A stretch of DNA of 60,452 nt. Source: DATLNF01 sp046590575 (GTDB lineage Bacteria; Actinomycetota; Actinomycetes; BP-191). The position numbers and the translations under genes were made by a program. Below are positions 46,284-55,670 of this stretch, one piece after another; the first letter of the stretch is position 1, and every line of letters begins with the position of its first letter. The notes below the pieces were generated by a model that worked only from the letters and a program-made list of their open reading frames with translations, was not told the DNA's origin and searched no databases. The stretch is from positions 1-60,452 of the forward strand of contig JBKJUS010000205.1 of assembly GCA_046590575.1 (NCBI GenBank), in the 5' to 3' direction.

Positions 46284-47207
46284 GTGGTCATCTCGGCCGA
46301 TGCGGCTCCGCAGCACACCATCCTCCGCACGCGGGGACCGGTCGACCTCCGGGCCACGCTCGGCGGCCTGCGGCGCGGCAGCCGGGACCGCGCGACGGTC
46401 TTCGCCGACGGGGTCTGCTGGCGCGCATTCCACACCCCTGCGGGCCCGGCCACGTTGCGCTTGGCCGGCCGTCCTGCGACCGGTGAGGTCGAGGCGACCG
46501 CGTGGGGCGTCGGTGCCGAGTGGGCGCTGTCGAGCGCCGCTGACCTCGTCGGCGCCCGGGACGACCTCGAGGGGTGGGCGCCACGACATCCGCTGCTGCG
46601 CGACCAGCACCTACGCCACCCCGGCCTGCGGATCCCGCGGAGCGGGTTGGTCTTCGACACCCTGCTGCCGACCGTGCTGGAACAGAAGGTCACCGGCACC
46701 GAGGCGCGGCTGTCCTACGCGCAGCTGCAGCGCAGGTGGGGCGAGCGGGCTCCCGGCCCGATGGCGCTGGTCGTCCCGCCCAGCGCTGCCGTCGTGGCTC
46801 GAATCCCGTCGTGGGAGTGGCACCTCGCCGGTGTCGACCACAGTCGGTCCCGTACGGCGGTGACAGCCGCGGGCTTCGCGGGTCGGCTCGAGGAGGCCGT
46901 CGAGATGTCACCGACAGAGGCGCAGCAGCGCCTGCGCGCGGTCGCCGGCATCGGTGCATGGACGGCGGCCGAGGTGGCCCAGCGGGCGCTCGGCGACGCC
47001 GACGCGGTGAGCGTCGGCGACTACCACCTGGCGCATTTTGTCGGCTGGGCACTGACCGGGCACCGGGTCGACGACGACGAGATGCTGGAGCTGCTCGAGC
47101 CCTACCGGCCGCACCGCTACCGAGCGGTCCGGCTGCTCGAGTTGCTCGGCGTGCGCCATCCGTCGTATGGCCCGCGAATGACCATCGTGGACCGCCGCCG
47201 GATGTAG
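46284..47207 (+). CDS. DNA-3-methyladenine glycosylase II (AlkA-like, HhH-GPD)
   Basis: A helix-hairpin-helix base-excision enzyme of about 307 residues. The HhH motif is AVAGIGAWTAAEVAQRALGD, and the catalytic Asp is in DAVSVGDYHLAHFVGWAL. TVLEQKVTGTEARLSYAQLQ and PYRPHRYRAVRLLELLG are also family-like. It would remove alkylated purines and start repair. I chose GTG 46284; the open frame starts at 46224 (20 residues more), and the true start is uncertain. It is divergent from the DUF3105 gene and convergent with fbiB, 33 bases away. Confidence 0.87.
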   Translation: MVISADAAPQHTILRTRGPVDLRATLGGLRRGSRDRATVFADGVCWRAFHTPAGPATLRLAGRPATGEVEATAWGVGAEWALSSAADLVGARDDLEGWAPRHPLLRDQHLRHPGLRIPRSGLVFDTLLPTVLEQKVTGTEARLSYAQLQRRWGERAPGPMALVVPPSAAVVARIPSWEWHLAGVDHSRSRTAVTAAGFAGRLEEAVEMSPTEAQQRLRAVAGIGAWTAAEVAQRALGDADAVSVGDYHLAHFVGWALTGHRVDDDEMLELLEPYRPHRYRAVRLLELLGVRHPSYGPRMTIVDRRRM

Positions 47208-47240
47208 TTCAGCGAGCTGGTGGGCGCCGCTACCCCCGGC

Positions 47241-48584
47241 TCACCGCTCGACGATGAACCGGCGGGCGTCGCGCGGGGGTCGCGCCGTCGGCGCCCTGGC
47301 GGGTCGGCCGATGGCCACGGCACCCATCGGGTCCCACGTGTCGGGCAGGCCGAGCGCCCGTCGCGTCGGCTCGGGGCAGAACATCGTGGAGCTCACCCAG
47401 CAACTGCTGAGTCCCTCGGCGGTCAGCGCGATGAGGAAGTTCTCGACCGCGGCGCCCATCGACACGAGGAACATCTCCCGCTCCGCGCGCCTTCGGCGAT
47501 CATCCGGGTAGTCGTGCGCCCCCTCGGCGGCGAGGCACGGGATGACGAGGTAAGGGGCGCCGCCGAGGAGAGCGTCGGAGCGGGCGAGCCGGCGGCGTAC
47601 GACGTGGGGGTCGACGCCGTCGTCGGCGAGGTCGTCGGCCCACGCCTGGCGCATCGCGGCGAGCAGCGCCGAGCGCGCCTCGTCGGTGTCGACCAGGACG
47701 AACCGCCACGGCGTCGTGTGGTGCGGTGCGGGCGCCGTCATCGCCGCAGCGAGAGCACGTTGCAGCTGTCGCGGATCCACCCGATCCGGGGCGAAGTCGC
47801 GCACAGATCGACGTGCCTCCACGAGGGCGACCGGGTCGCCGGCTCCCTGCCGCAGCGCCTCATCGGTACCCAGCCGGAACATGTCCTCGCCGGCGGGTCG
47901 GATGAGCGGGCGGACGCCAGCGTCGTCAGGGTCGTCGTCGTAGAGGAGGCCGCGCACGACGGCGATGGGTACACCAGCAAGTTTGCCCATGACCAGCTCG
48001 GCCGCCGAGGCGACCTGGTCGACGTCGGCGACTTCGGTCATCTGCAGGTCGTTGCCGTAGGAGTCGGATCGACCCCGGTAATCGCGCAGCGCGCGGATGC
48101 CGGCCGCTCCGATCGCGACGTCGGTGAGCCCACGTCGCCAAGGCCGGCCGAAGGTGTCGCTCACGACGACGGCGACGTCGACCCCGATGTGATCGCGGAT
48201 CCCGTCGCGGATCCGTCGGGCACTGGCATCGGCGTCCTCGGGCAGCAGTGCGACCACGTCCTGGCGCACGTTGGACGCGTCCACCCCAGCGCTGGCCAGC
48301 ACGAAGCCGTGCCGGGTCTCGACGATCCGCGTCGGACCGCGCTCGGCCACGACGCGCACGGTCTCCGACTCGATCGCGGCCTGGCGGGCGGCTTCCCGCT
48401 GCCCCTGCGTACCGCCGGCCGGCCACAGTCGCCCCTCGGACTTCGACACAACCTTCTGCGTGACGACCACGACGTCACGGTCGCGCAGCTCGACTCCGCT
48501 GACCGCGATGAGGGCTACGAGGTCATCGCCAGGTCCGATCTCTCCGATGCCGGGTACGCCGAAGATCTCCAGGGTCACTGGCAT
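47241..48584 (-). CDS. fbiB: Coenzyme F420:L-glutamate ligase fused to a nitroreductase domain (FbiB)
   Basis: A 447-residue two-domain protein, normal for FbiB. The N-terminal CofE part (about 1-240) has VSGVELRDRDVVVVTQKVVS, HGFVLASAGVDASNV and VVVSDTFGRPWRRGLTDVAI. The C-terminal nitroreductase/FMN domain (about 255-447) has EARRSVRDFAPDRVDPRQLQ, APHHTTPWRFVLVDT and MFLVSMGAAVENFLIALTAE. It reduces dehydro-F420-0 and adds glutamates to F420. Its start overlaps the end of fbiA by 10 bases, so the pair is one operon, as in mycobacteria (Rv3261-Rv3262). Confidence 0.95.
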   Translation of the reverse strand: MPVTLEIFGVPGIGEIGPGDDLVALIAVSGVELRDRDVVVVTQKVVSKSEGRLWPAGGTQGQREAARQAAIESETVRVVAERGPTRIVETRHGFVLASAGVDASNVRQDVVALLPEDADASARRIRDGIRDHIGVDVAVVVSDTFGRPWRRGLTDVAIGAAGIRALRDYRGRSDSYGNDLQMTEVADVDQVASAAELVMGKLAGVPIAVVRGLLYDDDPDDAGVRPLIRPAGEDMFRLGTDEALRQGAGDPVALVEARRSVRDFAPDRVDPRQLQRALAAAMTAPAPHHTTPWRFVLVDTDEARSALLAAMRQAWADDLADDGVDPHVVRRRLARSDALLGGAPYLVIPCLAAEGAHDYPDDRRRRAEREMFLVSMGAAVENFLIALTAEGLSSCWVSSTMFCPEPTRRALGLPDTWDPMGAVAIGRPARAPTARPPRDARRFIVER

Positions 48585-49537
48585 GCCTGCGCGAGCTCGA
48601 GAGCGGCCTTCGCCATAGCGGCCGTGCTCTCCGCGTCACGCATGAGGAGGGGCACCGCCCGGCCTTCGATGCCGGCGTCGTGCAGCCGGGCCAACCCACC
48701 CGCATCGGCTTCGTCGACCAGCCAGCCGTCGAGCAGTCCGCCGTCCCGGCGGGCGCCGTAGTGCACGGCGACTGCGGACGCGTCGACGTCGACCCCGATG
48801 CACTCGAGCATCCGGTCGGCCATACCGCGCACCGGTCTGCCGCCGACGATGGGAGAGACGCCGACGACCGGCGCCGCCGTCGCACGCAGCGCATCCGCGA
48901 TGCCGGGCACCGCGAGAATCGTGCCGATGCTGACGACGGGGTTGGATGGCGGCAGCACGACGACATCGGCAGTGGCGATCGCCTCGAGTACACCCGGTGC
49001 GGCACGTGCGGTGTCCGCACCGACATAGGCGACCGACTCCGCGGGCAGTGCAGCGCGCATCCGCACCCAGTACTCCTGGAAGTGCACCGCCCGGCGTCCC
49101 CGCTCGTCCGTGATGACGACGTGGGTCTCCACCCGGTCGTCACTCATCGGCAGCAGGGTGACACCGGTCCGCCACCGGTCGCACAGTGCGCGGGTCACGT
49201 CCGTCAGCGTCGCTCCTGCGTCGAGGAGCTGGGTGCGCACGAGGTGGGTTGCGAGGTCACGGTCGCCGAGAGTGAACCAGTCGGGGCCGACGCCGTATGC
49301 AGCCAGCTCTTCGGCGACGGTGAACCGCTCGTTCTCGCGGCCCCAGCCCTGTCCTTCGTGGATCCCGCTGCCGAGGGTGTACATCACCGTGTCGAGATCT
49401 GGGCATACGCGTAGCCCGTGCAGCGTGATGTCGTCGCCCGTGTTGCCGATCACGGTGATCTCGCCGGGCGCGGTCACTGCCAGCAGCCCACGCAGAAAGC
49501 GCGCCGCCCCTATCCCGCCTGCCGGCACCACAATCAT
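48575..49537 (-). CDS. fbiA: 2-phospho-L-lactate / phosphoenolpyruvate transferase of F420 synthesis (FbiA/CofD)
   Basis: A 320-residue enzyme: MIVVPAGGIGAARFLRGLLA (glycine-rich start), VIGNTGDDITLHGLRVCPDL, DTVMYTLGSGIHEGQGWGRE and TVAEELAAYGVGPDWFTLGD, with VVVLPPSNPVVSIGTILAVP and GVSPIVGGRPVRGMADRMLE later. It joins the FbiD product to the deazaflavin Fo, giving dehydro-F420-0 in actinobacteria. The ATG at 49537 is the natural start. It is divergent from the coiled-coil gene with a 385-bp gap. Together with fbiB it shows that the organism makes F420. Confidence 0.95.
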   Translation of the reverse strand: MIVVPAGGIGAARFLRGLLAVTAPGEITVIGNTGDDITLHGLRVCPDLDTVMYTLGSGIHEGQGWGRENERFTVAEELAAYGVGPDWFTLGDRDLATHLVRTQLLDAGATLTDVTRALCDRWRTGVTLLPMSDDRVETHVVITDERGRRAVHFQEYWVRMRAALPAESVAYVGADTARAAPGVLEAIATADVVVLPPSNPVVSIGTILAVPGIADALRATAAPVVGVSPIVGGRPVRGMADRMLECIGVDVDASAVAVHYGARRDGGLLDGWLVDEADAGGLARLHDAGIEGRAVPLLMRDAESTAAMAKAALELAQACQ

Positions 49538-49922
49538 GACCCGACGCTATCTTGCGCGCGGCATGCTGCGGCTCGACCGAGCACTCCGCCGCTCACTGCC
49601 GAAACACGTAGGGTCAGCGGGCAGGCTCGAAGCTCAACGGTTCGGTGCCCCACCAAAGTGGCCCGGTCCGACAAAACCGGTGTCCCCCAAGGGAATGTGG
49701 ACAGCTGGGCATCTTTGGCGACCCTGCGCCCAGAGGTGATCGCCGGGGCTCACGCCAGAGTGAGGTGCACCCTCGAGCGCCGGGATGTGACGGTCGAGGC
49801 AGGGCGCTAAAGCCTCGACATCCCTTCTTGTGGCGCGTCGGGTTCCTATACTCGCGCCAGGCTGCGGATCAGCCGTCTCCGCGGTGGGTCGCAGCTCCCG
49901 ACGAATAACAGGGGTGGACAGC
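49538..49922. other. Divergent intergenic region between fbiA and the coiled-coil gene
   Basis: No firm gene. A frame of 58 codons (49563-49739) opens with an ATG but has no ribosome site and unusual composition (many Pro, Trp, Lys). The region carries the rightward promoter at 49825-49852 and presumably the leftward fbiA promoter. I could not fit it to a known riboswitch. Confidence 0.5.
49825..49852 (+). promoter_or_regulatory. Promoter of the coiled-coil gene
   Basis: TTCTTG (49825-49830), a 16-bp spacer and TATACT (49847-49852) make a good housekeeping-type promoter. Transcription would start near 49860, leaving a leader of about 60 bases before GTG 49923. Confidence 0.5.
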
Positions 49923-51878
49923 GTGGCCGAGGTCGATACTCCGCTTTTCGCACGGATCGAAGAGCTGGCCGCGCGGGCCGCTGAGGACGTTGGGGCCGAA
50001 CGTGCGATTTCGGCCGAGGTCTCCGGTGTCCGGGCGGAGATGGCGGCGCTGCGGGCCGACATGGCGCGACTGGCGGAGACGCTCACAAGCGGCCTGCAGG
50101 CGCAGACGGCAAGGCTCGACGGTGAGCTTCGCGGCCCCCTTGAGGCGCGGCTCGCTGCGCTGGAGGACAGTCTCGAGGGCGTCGCTGAGCGGCTGGAGTC
50201 CTTCGCCAGGGACGACGCGAACGCCACCGCCGAGCGGTTGTCGACGTTGACGCGGGGCCAGGCAGACCTTCGGGTCCTCGTCGCCGACCAGTCCACAAAC
50301 CTCGCGGCGACGCTGCTGGAGGCGCAGTCAGTCAGCTCCGCCGCCGTCGTCGGTCGGGTCGAGGAGGCTATTGGCGGACTCACCGGATCGGTGCGCGAGG
50401 CCATCGACGCGTTCGCTGGCTCGGTCGAGCACAGCCTTGTCGCTCTGGGCGGCTCCGTCGGCACCGCACTCGCCGAGGCGCGCGATGCCCACCACGACCA
50501 CCTTGACGAGATTTCCGGCTCTTTCGACGCCGGAATGGAGAAGGTGACGACCGGCCACACCCAGCTCGCCACGCGGCTCACCGAGCAGGCCGCGACCCTG
50601 GGCGCTACCCGCGCCGACGTCACCGCCGCGATCGAATCGCTGAACAGTGACATCGCCGCTTCGTTGGAAGCCTCGGCCGTGGCGGCGAAGAAGGTCTTGG
50701 AGGACAACGACCGCACGGCCGCGTCGCGCATCGCTGAGATCAAGCGCGGCGGCGACGTCGCAAGCGCGGCGATCGACAGTTTGGCCACGAAAGTCGCGTC
50801 GATCGCGAAGACCAGCGCCGAGACTCAGACGATGGTCGGCAAGCTCGATGAGGGCTGGCGGGAGGTGGCGCAGGCGGTCGTCGAACGCGCGAGCGAGGCT
50901 GCCGCGGCGGAGCTCGACGAGTTCCGCGAGCGGGTCGGCCGCGAGCTCGAGTCGGTACGTGGGTCCCTCGGTCAGACCATCGCCGCTGTCGTCGAGTCGC
51001 GGACGGAGCTCGACGCCGGAACCCGTCGCCTCGACGCGTCCGGTCAGGCCCTGCTGCAATATCTCGCCGAGCGGGACCTGGTGCTCGAAGAGGAACGCGA
51101 CCGGATTCTGCGTGACGTGTTGGACGAATTTGCGAAGGGTCTCGACGCAAAGAGCCGTAAGCACCTGTCGATGCGAGTCTCCGAGGCGATGGATCGGTCC
51201 CGTGACGCCAGGGACGCAGACCGCTACCGCAAGACCAAGGCAGGTGCGCCGGTACCTGACCCGGTTCCACTGGTTGTCGCCCCGGTGACTCCGGTGCGCG
51301 TGGCGCGGACTACCTCCCCCCCGGCGGGTGAGGTCACGCGGCCAGCACCGCGGGAGCGGCTCGCCCGGCCGGCCAAGCCGGCCACGTCGGTCCGCGCGGC
51401 GAAGCCGGCCAAGCCGGCCGAGCCGGTGAAAGCAACGAAGCCGGCTAAGCCGGCACCCGCTAAGCCGGCACCCACCAAGGCGGCGCCCACCAAGGCGGCG
51501 CCCACCAAGGCGGCCAAGCCGGCAGCGGGCCGGCCCGATGCCCCGACGGAGCCGGCCGCCACACCGGCCCAGCTCGCCAAAGCGGCGACGGCGAAGCAGA
51601 TCGAGACTGCCAAATCGGAAGGCGCCCCGGACGGCGCGACCGCTGGCACGCAGGCAGCGACCGGCGTACGCAAGGGACGAGCGACCGTCGATTCGATGCC
51701 TACGGTGTCCTCTCCGTCGTCAGCGATTGATGCCGCCGCAGGTGAGGGAACCGGCGTTGCTCACCCCCAGCAACCGGCGGAGACGGAGAGCGGAGCAGCC
51801 GTCGGTGCAGCCGCTGAAGCTTTCGCGGCAGCGACGGCGTCCCGCCGTAGATTTGGCGGGCGTCGTCCCCGCTCTTGA
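49923..51878 (+). CDS. Long coiled-coil protein with Lys-Pro-Ala-rich C-terminal tail
   Basis: A 651-residue protein without signal or membrane segments. Residues about 1-440 are almost continuous heptad-like helix rich in Ala, Glu, Leu, Thr and Arg (LFARIEELAARAAEDVGAER, RVEEAIGGLTGSVREAIDAF, GYL-free). It closes with a conserved-looking block (ERDLVLEEERDRILRDVLDE, FAKGLDAKSRKHLSMRVSEA). From about 455 the tail is disordered and basic: RPAKPATSVRAAKPAKPAEP, KATKPAKPAPAKPAPTKAAP. A last variable part ends in RRRFGGRRPRS. The basic K-P-A repeats resemble histone H1-like or DNA-binding tails. The start is GTG 49923, with AGGGG (49910-49914) ahead; GTG 49914 is possible. I do not recognise a family. 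It may be a nucleoid- or envelope-associated scaffold. Confidence 0.75.
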   Translation: MAEVDTPLFARIEELAARAAEDVGAERAISAEVSGVRAEMAALRADMARLAETLTSGLQAQTARLDGELRGPLEARLAALEDSLEGVAERLESFARDDANATAERLSTLTRGQADLRVLVADQSTNLAATLLEAQSVSSAAVVGRVEEAIGGLTGSVREAIDAFAGSVEHSLVALGGSVGTALAEARDAHHDHLDEISGSFDAGMEKVTTGHTQLATRLTEQAATLGATRADVTAAIESLNSDIAASLEASAVAAKKVLEDNDRTAASRIAEIKRGGDVASAAIDSLATKVASIAKTSAETQTMVGKLDEGWREVAQAVVERASEAAAAELDEFRERVGRELESVRGSLGQTIAAVVESRTELDAGTRRLDASGQALLQYLAERDLVLEEERDRILRDVLDEFAKGLDAKSRKHLSMRVSEAMDRSRDARDADRYRKTKAGAPVPDPVPLVVAPVTPVRVARTTSPPAGEVTRPAPRERLARPAKPATSVRAAKPAKPAEPVKATKPAKPAPAKPAPTKAAPTKAAPTKAAKPAAGRPDAPTEPAATPAQLAKAATAKQIETAKSEGAPDGATAGTQAATGVRKGRATVDSMPTVSSPSSAIDAAAGEGTGVAHPQQPAETESGAAVGAAAEAFAAATASRRRFGGRRPRS

Positions 51879-52039
51879 CGCGCGACGACGCGTGACGGTC
51901 TAATCACACGCATGTCATTCGACGACGCGGCGCCACCCGTCCTCCTCCACCGCGTTGTCGCAGCTGGGCTGGCACCGAGGCGTGTCGGCACCACCGGACC
52001 CCGGGATGGCTGGGTTCGCGTAAGCACGGAGGGGCGTGC

Positions 52040-52294
52040 ATGACCGTGCAGCTCATCATGAGCGACGTGCCAGACGAGATGGCCTGGCAGGAGAACGCGC
52101 TCTGCGCGCAGACCGACCCAGAGGCTTTCTTCCCGGAGAAGGGCGGGTCCACCCGAGAGGCCAAGCGGATCTGCGTCGGATGCGAGGTCAAGGCGGAGTG
52201 CCTTGCCTACGCGCTGACCAACGACGAGCGGTTCGGCATCTGGGGCGGACTCTCGGAGCGGGAGCGTCGACGGTTGAAACGCCGCGCCTGCTGA
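52040..52294 (+). CDS. whiB2: WhiB-family iron-sulfur transcription factor (WhiB2/WhmD-like)
   Basis: An 84-residue protein with four cluster Cys: Cys22, Cys45, Cys48 and Cys54 (ALCAQTDPEAFFPEKGGSTR, then AKRICVGCEVKAECLAYAL). The G-I-W-G-G turn and basic tail are RFGIWGGLSERERRRLKRR. This strongly resembles mycobacterial WhiB2 (WhmD), which controls septation and binds a [4Fe-4S] cluster. GGAGGGG lies 7 bases before the ATG. Its place near the fbi genes, a metallopeptidase-like gene, DUF3499 and phosphomannomutase matches the M. tuberculosis order around Rv3260c. Confidence 0.95.
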   Translation: MTVQLIMSDVPDEMAWQENALCAQTDPEAFFPEKGGSTREAKRICVGCEVKAECLAYALTNDERFGIWGGLSERERRRLKRRAC

Positions 52295-52373
52295 TGCAGC
52301 CGCGCGCTGCAGAGGTCTGCTTCCTACCGTCGTAGGCTTGCCACACCGCACCTGACCTCACCGAGATCGGTCC

Positions 52374-55300
52374 ATGCCAGCGCGCCCGCCCCGAATCGTG
52401 CATCCGCACCACCGCGTCGCCGCGGTGCTCGTGGTGCATGACGGCGCCCGCTGGCTACCCGAGAACCTCGCTGCGATCGCGGCGCAGACCCGCCCGGTTC
52501 AGCGTTTGGTCGCGGTTGACGTCGCCAGCTCCGACGAGTCACCTGCGCTGCTCGCCGCGGCTCTCGGTCCCGATCAGGTGATCAGGGTGGGTCGATCCAC
52601 TCCGTTCGCCGACTCCGTGGCCGCGGGGCTCGTTCAGCTCGACGTATTGAGCGAGAGCATCCCGGAGTCACCGCGACCGAGACGGCGGACCGCTGACGAC
52701 GTGCCGCTGCAGCCGTCCGTCGACTGGCTCTGGCTGCTGCACGACGACTGCGCGCCAGACCCCACCGCACTGGCGGCCATGCTCGACGTCGCTGCGGCCG
52801 ACCCGTCGATTGCTGTGCTCGGGCCTAAGGCCCGCGACTGGGACGACCCGCTCCAACTGGTCGAGGTCGGGCTCTCGATGGACCGCGCCGGGCGCCGCGA
52901 GACCGGCCTCGAGCGGCGCGAGATCGACCAGGGCCAACACGATGATCGGCGCGATGTCCTCGCCGTCGGCACCGCTGCCATGCTGGTCCGCCACGATGTC
53001 TATCTCGCGCTCGGCGGGTTTGAGCCGCACCTCCCGCTGCTACGGGAGGACATGGACCTCGGCTGGCGAGCACGGGCGGCCGGTCACCGGGTCGTCGTCG
53101 TACCCGAGGCCCGGATGCGCCACGCGCGCGCGGCGTGGACCGGCCGGCGTCCGATGGCCGCAGCGGTCGGCCGCCCCACCGGGATCGACCGCCGGCACTC
53201 GCTGATGCTGCTGCTCGCCCATCTATCGACCCGGTCGCTTGCCGGGGCGCTGCCGCGGCTGCTCGCGGGCGCCGTGCTGCGCACTGTGGCATTCCTGCTC
53301 ACGCGTCAACTGGCTGCCGCCCGGGACGAAGTTGCCGCTGTCGCCTGGAGCATGCGGCACGTGGGTGACCTGCGACGCATGCGCGCTGCGCGCCGACGGA
53401 CGCGCTGCGTCCCAGCCGCTGACCTTCGGCCGTTCTTCGTCGGCCGTACGGCGCGGGTCCGCGGCTACGCCGATGCTGCCGCCGACTGGCTCACCGGCGG
53501 AGCCAACGACCCCGCGTCGTCCTCTGCGCCGGATGATCCCGACGCCGATCCGGCCGACCTCCCACCCAGTCAGGGGCGCACCTGGCGGGCACTGCGCGCC
53601 CGACCCGGTGCTGCCCTCGTGCTCCTCATGGCCGTGGCGGCCGCGCTGGCAGCTCGGGGGTTGTACGGCGACGGTGCGCTCGTCGGTGGCGACCTGCTCC
53701 CGGTGCCGTCCGGAGCTCGCGCGCTGTGGTCGGCGTACGCCTCCTCGTGGCACGCGGTCGGCGCGGGCACCGACACCGCGCTATCCCCGGCGGTCGCAGT
53801 CGTCGCTTCCGCTGGGACGCTCCTGCTCGGTCACGCCCGGCTGGCAGTGACGCTGGTCCTGCTCGGCGCGGTGCCACTCGCTGCCGGCAGCGCGTATGTC
53901 GCGACGCGCCGACTGCCGGTCCCGCGGGCGATCCGGGTGTGGGCTGCTGCGTCGTACGCCGGGCTACCCCTCGTCACCGGGGGAGTGGCCCGCGGCCGGC
54001 TCGATGCCGTCGTCGCCGTCGTCGCCATTCCGCTGCTCGTCTCCGGTGGTCACCGCCTCCTCACGACGGACCCGCGCCATGCTGGGTGGCGACTGCCGTT
54101 CGGGTACGGCCTCGGGCTCGCGGCGGCGATGGCTTTCGCCCCGCCGGTGTGGACGGTCGCGGCCATCGGCCTTGTCGTGGGAACCCTTGCCGTACTGGTC
54201 GGGGCGAGCCCCGCCGGTCGCCATGCGGCACGTAGTCGTTCGTTCGCCGTCGTGTTCGCGCTGAGCACACCGCTCATCGTTCTCCTGCCTTGGTCGCTCC
54301 GGCTGGTCGAGAGCCCGTCCTTGCTGATGACCGGCGCCGCGACCCTGAACTCTGGTGTGGTGACGGTGCCGACCGCACTCGACCTGCTCCTGCTCCGAGC
54401 TGGCGGGCCGGCGATGCTGCCGCCGATCTGGGCCAGTGCCGGGCTGGTGCTGGCCGCCGCCGCTGGACTCACCCACGCCCGCCGACAGCTCGTGGCCGTC
54501 GTCGGCTGGGCGCTGGCCCTGGGCGGTCTCACCGCAGCCTTGCTGGTCGCGCGGGGGATAGCTGATCTGGCGCCCGCGTCCCCGGTGGTCCCGCTGGCCG
54601 TTGCGGCGTGCGGGCTGCTGCTCTCGGGTGCAGTGGCGGCGGAGGGCGCTCTCGAGCGCCTGGGTCGGTACGACTTCGGTTGGCGACAGCCGCTGGCCGG
54701 TGGAGTGGCCGTCGCCGCCGTGCTGACTCCGGTTCTCTTTGTCAGTGGATGGCTGGTGCGCGGCGCCGCCGATCCGCTACGACGTCAGGACCGGGTCGCC
54801 CTGCCGTCTGTCGTGCTGGCCGAGGCGAGCCGATCTCCGGGCAGCCGGGTGCTGTGGCTCGACGGCTCCGCTGACGGGAAGGTGCGCTATTCGCTGACCG
54901 CGACTGCGGGGCTGACCTTCGCCGATGGATCCTTGCCCACCGGCGAAGGCGTCAGCGAGGTGCTGAACGCCGTCGTCGCTGACCTCGTGACTCCGCGCGG
55001 CAGCAATGCGGCCGAGGCGTTGGCCGCTTTCAACGTCCGATACATCGCGGTGCCCAATCCGGCGCCGGTCGCGCTCGCCAACGGGTTGGACGCGCAGGCC
55101 GGCCTCTCGCGGGTGTCCTTCGTCGCGCCGGTGCAGCTCTGGCGGACGTTGACCCCGACCGGCCGGCTTACGGTCATCGGGCCAGCGCTCGCCGCCGCCG
55201 CCGTCGCCGGTGAGGTCGCGACCCGGGACCAGCTCCGACAGACCCCGCCCCTACCACTGCCCAGCCGGCGTGAGTCGGCCCGTGCCCAGCTGCTGCCAGG

Positions 55301-55670
55301 CCCGCCGGGACGGCTGCTCGTGCTTTCCGAGCAGAGCGACGACGAGTGGGTGGCCGAGCTCGACGGCACTCGGTTGGCGCCGACGACGGCGTACGGCTGG
55401 GCCCAGGCCTTTGAGCTGCCGGCCGGCGCGGGGGTGATCACGCTGCGTCGTGACAACTCCGCGCGGCGAGGGGCCATCGTCGTGCAGGCGTTGGTGCTGC
55501 TCGTCGTCGTCGTGCTCGCCGCCCCCCCGATCCGACGGCGTGATGACCCGATCACTGCCGACGACGTAGGTGATGAGGCGGAAGGTGGGATCGGCGACCA
55601 AGCGTCGTCCCGCATGTCTCGCCGGGCCGCCGAGCCGGTCGGCGCGAGTCATGTCAGGAGGCTCCAGTGA
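52374..55670 (+). CDS. Very large GT2 / multi-pass membrane protein
   Basis: A 1098-residue protein. The N-terminal GT-A domain (about 15-250) has VAAVLVVHDGARWLPENLAA, VDWLWLLHDDCAPDPTALAA (Asp-Asp metal site), VGTAAMLVRHDVYLALGGFE and LREDMDLGWRARAAGHRVVV. Helices follow at about 280-330, then some ten membrane segments between about 410 and 780. An outer domain (about 800-1010) precedes a last membrane segment near 1045. Homologues occupy the same place beside whiB2 in many actinobacteria (established by memory, not checked). The substrate is unknown; it presumably makes or extends a surface glycan. Its end overlaps the next gene's GTG (GTGA), so the two are coupled. Confidence 0.85.
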   Translation: MPARPPRIVHPHHRVAAVLVVHDGARWLPENLAAIAAQTRPVQRLVAVDVASSDESPALLAAALGPDQVIRVGRSTPFADSVAAGLVQLDVLSESIPESPRPRRRTADDVPLQPSVDWLWLLHDDCAPDPTALAAMLDVAAADPSIAVLGPKARDWDDPLQLVEVGLSMDRAGRRETGLERREIDQGQHDDRRDVLAVGTAAMLVRHDVYLALGGFEPHLPLLREDMDLGWRARAAGHRVVVVPEARMRHARAAWTGRRPMAAAVGRPTGIDRRHSLMLLLAHLSTRSLAGALPRLLAGAVLRTVAFLLTRQLAAARDEVAAVAWSMRHVGDLRRMRAARRRTRCVPAADLRPFFVGRTARVRGYADAAADWLTGGANDPASSSAPDDPDADPADLPPSQGRTWRALRARPGAALVLLMAVAAALAARGLYGDGALVGGDLLPVPSGARALWSAYASSWHAVGAGTDTALSPAVAVVASAGTLLLGHARLAVTLVLLGAVPLAAGSAYVATRRLPVPRAIRVWAAASYAGLPLVTGGVARGRLDAVVAVVAIPLLVSGGHRLLTTDPRHAGWRLPFGYGLGLAAAMAFAPPVWTVAAIGLVVGTLAVLVGASPAGRHAARSRSFAVVFALSTPLIVLLPWSLRLVESPSLLMTGAATLNSGVVTVPTALDLLLLRAGGPAMLPPIWASAGLVLAAAAGLTHARRQLVAVVGWALALGGLTAALLVARGIADLAPASPVVPLAVAACGLLLSGAVAAEGALERLGRYDFGWRQPLAGGVAVAAVLTPVLFVSGWLVRGAADPLRRQDRVALPSVVLAEASRSPGSRVLWLDGSADGKVRYSLTATAGLTFADGSLPTGEGVSEVLNAVVADLVTPRGSNAAEALAAFNVRYIAVPNPAPVALANGLDAQAGLSRVSFVAPVQLWRTLTPTGRLTVIGPALAAAAVAGEVATRDQLRQTPPLPLPSRRESARAQLLPGPPGRLLVLSEQSDDEWVAELDGTRLAPTTAYGWAQAFELPAGAGVITLRRDNSARRGAIVVQALVLLVVVVLAAPPIRRRDDPITADDVGDEAEGGIGDQASSRMSRRAAEPVGASHVRRLQ

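Noticed and set aside
47220..48761. A 513-codon plus-strand frame opposite fbiB
   Set aside because: fbiB on the minus strand has complete CofE and nitroreductase motifs. The plus frame is His/Asp/Val-rich noise.
49563..49739. A 58-residue frame between fbiA and the coiled-coil gene
   Set aside because: It has no ribosome site, an odd Pro/Trp/Lys composition and no recognised pattern; it may be chance.
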